A stretch of DNA of 64,000 bases. It comes from Aegilops tauschii subsp. strangulata. Its lineage: Eukaryota > Streptophyta > Magnoliopsida > Poales > Poaceae. The translations under genes were made by a program, and so were the position numbers. The DNA is taken from positions 570,068,880 to 570,132,879 of the forward strand of contig NC_053037.3 of NCBI RefSeq assembly GCF_002575655.3. Direction: 5' to 3'. This document shows, piece after piece, positions 56,175-64,000 of the stretch (positions are counted from its first letter, which is position 1; every line of letters begins with the position of its first letter). The notes beneath the pieces were generated by a model. That model saw only the letters and a program-made list of their open reading frames with translations, was not told where the DNA came from and ran no database searches.

Positions 56175-57745
56175 TGCTACCTCTTGAGCACTGCGTTGGT
56201 TTTCCCTTGAAGAGGAAAGGGTGATGCAGCAAAGTAGCGTAAGTATTTCCCTCAGTTTTTGAGAACCAAGGTATCAATCCAGTAGGAGGCCACGCACGAG
56301 TCCCTCGCACCTACACAAACAAATAAATCCTCGCAACCAACGCAATAAAGGGGTTGTCAATCCCTTCACGGTCACTTACGAGAGTGAGATCTAATAGATA
56401 TGATAGGATAACATTTTTGGTATTTTTATGATAAAGATGCAAAGTAAAATAAAAGGCAATAAAAATAACTAAGTGTTGGAAGATTAATATGATAGAAAAT
56501 AGACCCGGGGGCCATAGGTTTCACTAGAGGCTTCTCTCGAGAGCATAAGTATTATGGTGGGTGAACAAATTACTGTTGAGCAATTGACAGAATTGAGCAT
56601 AGTTATGAGAATATCTAGGTATGATCATGTATATAGGCATCACGTCCGAGACAATTAGACCGACTCCTGCCTGCATCTACTACTATTACTCCACACATCG
56701 ACCGCTATCCAGCATGCATATAGAGTATTAAGTTCGTAAGAACAGAGTAACGTTTTAAGCAAGATGACATGATGTAGAGGGATAAACTCATGCAATATGA
56801 TATAAACCCCATCTTGTTATCCTCGATGGCAACAATACAATACGTGCCTTGCTGCCCCTACTATCACTGGGAAAGGACACCGCAAGATTGAACCCAAAGC
56901 TAAGCACTTCTCCCATTGCAAGAAAGATCAATCTAGTAGGCCAAACCAAACTGATAATTCGAAGAGACTTGCAAAGATAACCAATCATACATAAAAGAAT
57001 TCAGAGACGATTCAAATATTGTTCATAGATAAACTTGATCATAAACCCACAATTCATCGGTCTCAACAAACACACCGCAAAAGAAGATTACATCGAATAG
57101 ATCTCCACAAGAGAGGGGGAGAACATTGTATTGAGATCCAAAAAGAGAGAAGAAGCCATATAGCTAATAACTATGGACCCGAAGGTCTGAGGTAAACTAC
57201 TCACAAATCATCGGAGAGGCTATGGTGTTGATGTAGAAGCCCTCCGTGATCGATGCCCCCTCCGGCGGAGCTCCGGAAAAGGCCCCAAGATGGGATCTCA
57301 CGGTTACAGAAGGTTGTGGCGGTGGAATTAGGTTTTCGGCTTTGTATCTGGTAGTTTGGGGGTACGTAGGTATATATAGGAGGAAGAATTACGTCGGTGG
57401 AGCAACGTGGGGCCCATGAGGGTAGAGGGTGTGCCCAGGGGGGTAGGCGCCCCCCTACCTCGTGCCCTCCTGGTTGATGTCTTGACGTAGGGTCCAAGTC
57501 CTCTGGATCACGTTCGTTCCGAAAATCACGTTCCCGAAGGTTTCATTCCGTTTGGACTCGTTTGATATTCTTTTTCTGCGAAACTCTGAAATAGGCAAAA
57601 AACATCAATTCTGGGCTGGGCCTCTGGTTAATAGGTTAGTCCCAAAAATAATATAAAAGTGTATAATAAAGCCCAATAATGTCCAAAATAGAATATAATA
57701 TAGCATGGAACAATCAAAAATTATAGATATGTTTGAGACGTATCA
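56175..57745 (-). repeat. LTR of the truncated gypsy element
   Basis: 1571 bp, starting TGCTACCTCTTGAGC and ending GAGACGTATCA on the plus strand. It contains the GC-rich hairpin at 57408-57472. Confidence 0.85.
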
Positions 57746-59431
57746 GGGACCCACCGGACGGGACACCCTATTTCGCGAAAAAATGTTTCCCCCTGACTGC
57801 TGGGACCCACCAGCTACATCTTCGCACGCAAGGAAGTGCGTCCGGGCAAAAAAAATGATTCGCCCCCCTGACTGCTGGGACCCACCAGCTACATCTTCAC
57901 ACGCAAGGAAGTGCCTGACAGTCGGGACCCACCTGGTCGAAGCGTACGTAGCGTTGTCATTCTTGTCGCGAACGTGTACGTACATACTGGTCGATGTAGA
58001 GGCACGCATGTGTCGTAGTAGAGGGGCGCACGTAGCATTTACACGTACGTACAGCGGCCAGGGTGCAAAAAAGTAAATACGGCCACGTATGTACATACGG
58101 GCAGGGTCTCGAACGCCTACTCGCGCGTACGTATGGCCAGGGCTCGTGTACATGGCTGGGTCGGAATGGAGAAACAGCGTCGTCGTCGTTTTCATGGGGA
58201 GCCAACCGGCTGGGTCAGAACGGAATGCATCATCGTGTTCATCGGGAGGGCTTGGACGAAACAGCCGATGGAAACGAGGCCTGGCTTACCGCAGAATGGA
58301 GGAAACGGCCTTGTGTTCGACCGGCCATGTTCGAAACGGGATCCTGCTCATCGGGAGGGGTCTGGTGTACCGCAAAACGGAGGAAACGGACCTCCTACGG
58401 TCGAAACGGGGGTCCTATTGATCGGGAGGGGTGTGGCGTACCGCAAAACGAAGGAAACGGACTTGTGTTGGAGCGCTACGGTCGAAACAGGGGTCCTGTT
58501 CATCGGGAGGGGTGTGGCGTACCGCAAAATGGGACTCCACGGGATACTGTTCATCTCCACCGTCGACCCCCTCCAGCCTGCACGGGCTACTGTTCATCCA
58601 CCGTCGACCTCCTCTAGCCTCCACCTGCGACTGTTCATCCACGGGCTCCTGTTCATCCAGCCTCCACCGCGCGCTACTCCACCGGCTACTGTTCAACCAG
58701 CCCTCTCCACGGGCTCCTGTTCAACCACCCCTCCACGGGCTACTGTTCATCCTGCCCTCCACCGTCTACTGTTCATCCTGCCCTCCATGGGGTGGTCCTG
58801 TTCATCCAGCCCTCCACGGGGTCCTGTTCATCCAGAGGCAACACCACGGGGTCCTGTTCATCCACCCCCACCGGGAACTGTTCATCCAAACCCCCCAGCA
58901 ATGCTCACTGTTCATCCAGAGGTAGCATCGATCGGCTTCAGTTAGCAGCAGTAGCGAAGGAATCGCTCGATCGGGTTCAGTTAACAGCCATCGATCGATC
59001 GCTCGGGTTCAGTAACGCGTAGCCTGCAGTGCAATCGCTCGGGTTCAGTTAGAGCCCAACGCCTCGCTCGGGTTCAGTTAGAGCCCAACGCCTCGCACCC
59101 ACGCACGTGCGTGTACGAGAGAAACGCGCATCGCTCGGCTCCGACCACCCACCGTAACCGGGAACACCCCGATATTTTCCTCGCCCTCGCTTCTACGACG
59201 GTTTTTTCCGTCATGGATGGCCCAAAGAATGTCATGCAGCTGCGTCTCCAGCCCGCCCAGGACGAAAAGCCCATTTTCAGTCATGATTTTTTGTCATAGA
59301 AGTTGGACCCCACCACATCTATGATGATATCGTGCTTTGTCATAATTATTGTCATAGAAGTGTCATAAGTATGGCAGAAAAAAAATTCGTACGGCCCAAA
59401 ATGTCACGGATGTGTCTTTTTTTTTGTAGTG
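57746..59431. repeat. Right subterminal region of CACTA-2 with three tandem repeats
   Basis: 57785-57915 has two copies of about 83 bp (CTGACTGCTGGGACCCACCA). 58320-58530 has about 80-bp units (ATCGGGAGGGGTGTGGCGTA, CGCAAAACGGAGGAAACGGA). 58540-58930 has many CTGTTCATCC..CCACGGGCT units. 58930-59090 repeats GCTCGGGTTCAGTTA. 59270-59400 has TGTCATAGAAGT copies. All are consistent with transposase-binding arrays. Long frames such as 58133-58945 are products of the repeats. Confidence 0.8.
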
Positions 59432-59542
59432 TATAAAGAACTAAATGAAAACTAATGATTGTGTATAGAAAGTAACTACACCTAAATGCAAGTAACTACT
59501 AGAAAGAACTAAATGAAAACTAGCACAAGTGGATTTCATTAC

Positions 59543-61437
59543 CTTATGCATATCAAAAATGATTGTGTAGTTACCGACCTTCCCAGATTGGCCACATAGT
59601 GCTACCCTCAGCTGATACAGAAACCAAGTCCAGGAATCTGTGTCCTCCTTATCAACAATTCCAAAAGCAATGGGAAATATATTATTGTTCCCATCTCTTC
59701 CAGTAGCAGCAAGGATCTGTTGACCAGTAGTGAGCTTTATGAAGCATTCATCCAGACCTATAAAAAGTTAGCAAGTCAGCAGGAACTAGTTGAAAACACA
59801 CATTAGGCAAATACACATTAGACCTATACCAACGAATTGCCTATGAATGGTCTGCAGCCACTGAGAAACCCTTCTTTGCATCCATTTAGGCAAAAGAATA
59901 GAGCATGAAACCTAGGTTTTTTACTTGGACGCTCCCTCAAATATCTTGTTGTCACTATACACCTTGAACCTGGATTAGTATCTAGCACAGCCTGCAAATA
60001 ATCCCTAATCCTGGTGTACTCGGCCTTCTGATCTCCTAACACAACATTCTTTGCTGCCTTCTTAGCCGTGTATGCCATGTGGGTTGATATTTCCACTCCA
60101 TACTTGCTCTTTGCAGTGTTAATTATAGTAGTGATTGTTGTGCATGGGTCATTTCTGATTGCTTCCTCACAAAATTTTGCAACCCACTTAGCAATAACTT
60201 TGGTGTTCTCTGACACAGAAGGGAAAGTGTGCACCAAATACTGCTTCCTTATGGTAAATGTCTTCTCATTTGCAATCTGAGAAGCTGCTACATAAAAAGG
60301 GCATGTCTCATCTATGCATTGTGCTATAACCCTGTCACTGCAATTTCTATGGTACTCATAGTTCTTGTTCTGTGCAATGTGCATTGTTTGAAGTGCATTT
60401 CTGAACTGGTACACATCAATGAAGCAAAGGTGCTTCACAAATTGCTCATTTGGGTGAGCTCTCTCCTCATCATACCTTATCCTTTTCTTCATCTTCTTAG
60501 CTCTGCTTTTCCTGCCATTGGACAAAACATATGCCAATGCCTCTGCACCATCATCATCTTCCACACCCAAGTCCATTGGTTTCCTGTCTTCATCAGATGA
60601 TGGTATCCAGTCCTCCTCAAACAACTCCTCTACACTTGCATGTGATCTGCTTGTTGGGCATTGTATGTGTTTCTTCTTCCTTTTCTTCTTATGTCCATCT
60701 TGCCCTACCTGCTCCTCTTGTTCCTCTTCCTCCACTTCCTCCTCCTCTTCCTCCTCTGCATCCTCTTCTTTACTTTCAGGCTCATATAGTGCATCCTCCT
60801 CCTCCTCTATCTCATACATTTCCTCAACATTTGTGTCCCCTTCAAAATGAAGGATTGGATCTTCCCTCTGTCTTTTCATCTCCTCAAGCCTAGCAAGGAT
60901 ATCACCATATTCTTCCAAATGATCATCATCACTGTCCTCCTCATTATCCATCGCTGTAGCTTTTCTCTTCAAAGAAGTGTCCTTCTCTTTATTTTTCTTC
61001 TTCCTAAACATTTCAATTTCCTTCCTCCTTGTCTCCTCCATAACCTTTTCAATTTCCATTTGCTCCTCTGAATTGTTTACAGGATTTTCTTCCACTTGTA
61101 CATAACCTAAAGCAAGTTGCTCCTCCAAATCGTTTGTGCTATGCTGTGTTTGAAACTGTATGGGCATTGGCTCCACTTCTGCTGCTTCTGAACTTGCTGC
61201 TGCTACATGCACATGTGGTGCACTGAACAACACTCCTTCTTTATCTATCTGATACAGTTTGGGCTCCCCAATTTCTTCTAGAGGGATTTGCTACTCAATA
61301 ACATTGGAGCTGGTATTTATTTTTGCAGCATTGGGAGAACTGGCCCTAACAACTGTCACATTCAATATCTTCTGATTTTGCAATGCTATGTTGTCTAGAA
61401 TTTCCTCAAGCTTGTCATCATCATCTATTTCTTCCAT
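59543..61437 (-). pseudogene. MULE transposase, N-terminal and catalytic exons
   Basis: Exon 61437-59841: acidic N-terminus with long Glu runs, a basic stretch (KKKRKKKHIQC), then the MuDR DNA-binding domain (EQFVKHLCFIDVYQFRNAL, CPFYVAAS, FTIRKQYLVHTF). It ends at CRPFI. Exon 59757-59543: GLDECFIKLTTGQQILAATG and WTWFLYQLRVALCG, then IIFDMHK. This is the catalytic core of the MULE transposase; the Asp in GLDE and the Asp in FDMH stand where the first two acidic residues of the DDE triad lie. Phase 0 joins the donor at 59542 to the acceptor at 18880. Between exons the donor reads CATAG followed by GC, not GT. A TAG at 61291-61293 adds a stop. The beginning is cut by CACTA-3. Confidence 0.85.
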
Positions 61438-63002
61438 TCACTACAAAAAAATACACTTCCGTGATGATACGTGTTTGTCATAGTAGGTCGCGTTTTTTGT
61501 CATGCATGTACATCCATGACAAATTTATGACAGAATCAAGATAGTCATACCTGTGCTATCGTAGAAGTGTTCCATGACATTACCAAAATTATCATCACGG
61601 AAGTGTCCACTTCCATGACGATAAATCGCGCGTCACCGAAGTGGTTTCGTCAAGGGTGACCGACACGTGGCATCCACCGTAACGGAACGCTATTAAGCTA
61701 TCGGGTCGGGTTCTGGATCCGATAACCCGTTAACAGCCCCGACCAATGGGGATTTTCCACATGTAAAATCATCATTGGCTGGAGGAAACACGTGTCGGCT
61801 CATCATTGGGACAGATGTCATCCACTCATTGGACAGAAGGCGCCTATGATACGTCGACACGTGGCACGGCCCAACAGAGGCCCATTCCTGTGAAAAGGCC
61901 GACCCATTTGACTTGGTCAAAAGGTGGCGGGCCGGCCCATGGAAAGCCTGTTAACGGCCTGTTAGCATATAGCCCATTTACAGCCCGCTAACCCAAGGCC
62001 CGTTACGCCCTATCCGAATTAGGCCCAGTAGCGTCATCTGGGCCATCCAATATGATTCCAGCCCGTTTTCACTTCTGGCCCATGTATGGCCCATGACGTC
62101 TTTCGGCCCATATGAGGCCCTATGTAACTCTTGGCCTATTAACGGCCCGTGGTGAAACTGGCCCGTAAGGAACAGTGTATCACTTTACACCCATTAACGG
62201 CCTGCGGTGAAACTGGCCCGTAATGAACAGTGTATCACTTTATACCCATTAACGGCCCATTATTCCGTTGGGCCGTTTCCAGCCCATGTTATCTTTCGGC
62301 CTTCTCAGAGCCCATTTATTCTTGGGCTCATTTCCAGCATTCGTTTACTTACGGCCCGTTACTGTCATTTTCTGCTTGTGGGCCAGATTCAGCCCGTGGT
62401 TACAGTCGGCCCGTTTGTGGTCCGTTAATACGTTGGGCCGTTTTCATAGCGTCATCAAATACGACCTATTAACGATGGCCCGTTATGGTCGGCCCATGAA
62501 TGGACGATTCCAACTCTAGCCCGTTTACGGCCATAATGCGGTCTGTTATTGGCCCATGTTTGGCCAATCGATCATATGGCCCGTATAAGGCCCATTGATG
62601 ATACGACCCGTAGAAGGCCCATTGTTTCTACGGCCCGTAGAAGGCCTACTGTTTCTACGGCCCGTAGAAGGCCCACTGTTTCTACGGCCCGTAGGAGGCC
62701 CAGTGTCACTACAGTAAATATTAGCCCATGGTTATTGTGGCCTAGTTTTAAAAAATAGGTTATTGCAGCCACTAGCAAACCGCGGAAAAAGAACTGCATT
62801 GACTACAAGCAAACAAATAAACAAGACAACAAGGAAATAAATAAGCAAGCAACTTATGCTAGGCTATCACGGCTATTACACATATTACATCCACTGGGCA
62901 TCAAAGTTCGTGACCAGTGCAAATATAGGGAACAAAGCAGCATATAAACGCCGCAGGAAAACAAGTCCAGAACTGAAACCACTTTAGAAGAGTTCAAGAA
63001 AC

Positions 63003-63106
63003 AATATCCTGGGTACCCATAATGCTGGCAAGATGCTTAGCAAGCTTATTAACTTTCTCTTGTTTGGCGCTTAAATCCTCCGGCGCTTGTTGTTGCACAA
63101 GAAAGT
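63003..63106 (-). pseudogene. CACTA gene last exon, truncated copy in CACTA-3
   Basis: It matches the 3' end of the 20447-20883 exon (LSAKQEKVNKLAKHLASIMG region) and breaks off at the 2.8-kb deletion junction. Confidence 0.65.
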
Positions 63107-63589
63107 GGCGTGGTCGGCTCCTTCTGAATCTCCATCTAAACAGTTATCTTCCTCTGAAATACAATCTGGAAATGCAGGAGGGGAGCCACTTCGCCCACCA
63201 TGGAGCGGCGACTGCATGACATTATATTCGCACGCAACGGTCTTCTCTTTTTCTCTACATATTCAGTATGATTGTGTACAATATCTGACATGCATAATAA
63301 AAAAATAGATAGATTTTGTAAGGTCTAAGGGGTGCATGCAAAAATCAAGACTGATGGTAGCAAACGAGTGGATGGATCCAAAACTAATGATAGCAGGTAG
63401 ATTATAGCTTCAGTTTAAAAAGATAGACAATGGATCATCTATTGTTTGTTTCCCACCCAACATGAACCACATAGAAGACCCCAGATGAACCAGATAGTAG
63501 ACAGATACTATTCGTTGCTGGCTCGATATGAGACCCATGGGCAATTCAAAACTCAAGATTGAACGATAAAGTAGCAGGTAATAATAACC

Positions 63590-63830
63590 GATGTATAACG
63601 TAAGCAAACACGAAAGACTGCGACCTCTCTTCCGGAAATGTGTAGTCCTCAGGTTCATCTGCTCAGTCGATGATGGTAATGCAGTTGGCGTGGCTGCCGC
63701 AACGGGGAAGATGATCTGAGGCGGCGAAAGGAAGTCTGCAGGGGGGATCTCTGCTGCAGTGAATGCTTCTGTCGATTGGTGCACCTCAGGTGGGATGGAT
63801 GACGGCACGGCAGGAGCAGGACATAACACA
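63590..63830 (-). pseudogene. CACTA gene 5' exon copy in CACTA-3
   Basis: A minus-strand frame with LSPPQIIFPVAAATPTALPS, then NLRTTHFRKRGRSLSC, is the homologue of the 23890-24150 exon of CACTA-2. Role unknown. Confidence 0.5.
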
Positions 63831-64000
63831 CAGAGTTTTCTTTGACGCCTATCTGAAAATGAAGTAAATCTGTAAGGGCTCCTTAGAATTGGAGGATTCT
63901 ATAAACGCAGGGACAGGAAAAACACAGGAATAGGATATGAATGCACGTGCAAAACAGAGCATTTGGAAACATAGGATTTCAGTCAACCTGGGTGTTTGGC

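Larger units (their letters stand above)
53020..57745 (-). mobile_element. Truncated WHAM-like gypsy element
   Basis: One LTR (56175-57745; coding-strand start TGATACGTCTC) and an internal region in minus orientation. TTCTGGCGCCGTTGCTGGGG follows the LTR as primer-binding region. A gag-like ORF comes next, then about 2.1 kb of non-coding sequence. Protease, RT and integrase are absent and no second LTR is present, so the element lost pol and its 3' end. The left boundary (about 53020) is approximate. Confidence 0.75.
18947..59431. mobile_element. CACTA-2, about 40.5-kb composite CACTA transposon with TAT duplication
   Basis: The left end CACTACAAAAAAATACAC..TCCGTGA matches the complement of the right end (TCACGGATGTGTC..TTTTTGTAGTG). 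TAT flanks both (18944-18946 and 59432-59434). The two sides rejoin one MULE intron, so the 40.5 kb entered as one insertion or grew by later insertions. Nested inside are two gypsy retrotransposons and several MITE-like elements. Its own sequence includes subterminal arrays at both ends, remains of a minus-strand CACTA gene, and several gene-like passengers. No TNPD transposase domain was recognised. Confidence 0.82.
10658..61438. mobile_element. Mutator-like element (MULE) split by two CACTA transposons and cut by a third
   Basis: The left end begins near 10658 with GGAGTAAATTGCATAAAACC, followed by CGAAAAACACT and AAAAACCACT motifs typical of grass MULE ends. The right end is outside the window, beyond CACTA-3, so the usual 9-bp duplication cannot be checked. 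Own sequence: 10658-14761, 18354-18946 and 59432-61438. Removing CACTA-1 restores the transposase frame across 18357/14761. Removing CACTA-2 rejoins an intron in which AAGTAACTACTA and AAAGAACTAAATGAAAACT are repeated on both sides of the junction. Two convergent genes are present: a GRF-like gene on plus and a MuDR-type transposase on minus. Confidence 0.82.
61439..64000. mobile_element. CACTA-3, left part of a relative of CACTA-2
   Basis: It begins CACTACAAAAAAATACAC, after ATT (61436-61438, presumed duplication), in the MULE transposase coding region. The first 1.6 kb matches 18947-20560 closely, with the GGCCC array at 61680-62710 and one extra 60-bp tandem copy near 62155-62215. At about 63106 it jumps to sequence matching 23370 onward of CACTA-2, so 2.8 kb is missing. 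The right end is outside the window. Confidence 0.88.

Noticed and set aside
58133..58945. 270-codon plus-strand frame near the right end of CACTA-2
   Set aside because: It runs through tandem subterminal repeats, and the protein is itself a repeat of the DNA units.

Overview
The window is nuclear DNA of a grass, almost certainly a Triticeae species (wheat or Aegilops type). Grounds: spliceosomal introns, nested Class I and II transposons filling most of the sequence, CACTA elements with CACTACAAAAA or CACTACTAGGG ends, a Stowaway MITE, a PIF/Harbinger element with TTA duplication, and gypsy LTRs of about 1.5 kb of the kind common in wheat. No rRNA, tRNA, CRISPR or prokaryotic feature was seen. 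Splice sites were assigned by eye from GT/AG, reading phase and family resemblance, without transcripts.

Region 1 (1-10.65 kb). One host gene on the minus strand, a SEC14-like (CRAL-TRIO) phosphatidylinositol-transfer protein in five exons, stretches from a start at 9394 to a stop at 346. Its 7.36-kb first intron holds a decayed antisense LINE, a four-unit AT-rich tandem array with an alternating (ABAB) structure, a complete 1.17-kb Harbinger element and a diverged local duplication.

Region 2 (10.66-61.44 kb). A Mutator-like element (MULE) has been broken into three pieces. Its left end carries a plus-strand GRF-zinc-finger-like gene. The minus-strand MuDR-type transposase is split between 13.76-14.76, 18.36-18.88 and 59.54-61.44 kb. 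The two genes converge on a minisatellite. Three CACTA transposons sit in the transposase gene. CACTA-1 (14762-18353, TCT duplication) carries an open three-exon gene with two B3 DNA-binding domains. CACTA-2 (18947-59431, TAT duplication) is about 40.5 kb. CACTA-3 (from 61439, running off the window) is a close relative of CACTA-2.

Region 3 (inside CACTA-2). From left to right: GGCCC-rich subterminal repeats; remnants of a minus-strand CACTA gene with repeated exons; a 2.2-kb long-inverted-repeat element with two smaller elements in it; two related coiled-coil pseudogenes, each with a TATA box; a WRN-type 3'-5' exonuclease gene with a late frameshift; a CT-rich gene-like leader; a head-to-head pair of 158-residue paralogues with shared repetitive leaders; a complete but decayed 10.2-kb gypsy element; a truncated second gypsy element; and the right subterminal repeats. 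CACTA-2 is thus a large composite transposon with several gene-like passengers.

Functional reading. The SEC14-like gene and the B3 gene have full open frames. The exonuclease is damaged only at its tail. The divergent pair has full open frames but unknown function. The MULE transposase, GRF gene, coiled-coil pair, LINE and retrotransposon polyprotein all show stops or frameshifts. Likely order of events: MULE first, then the CACTA insertions, then retrotransposon insertions within CACTA-2.
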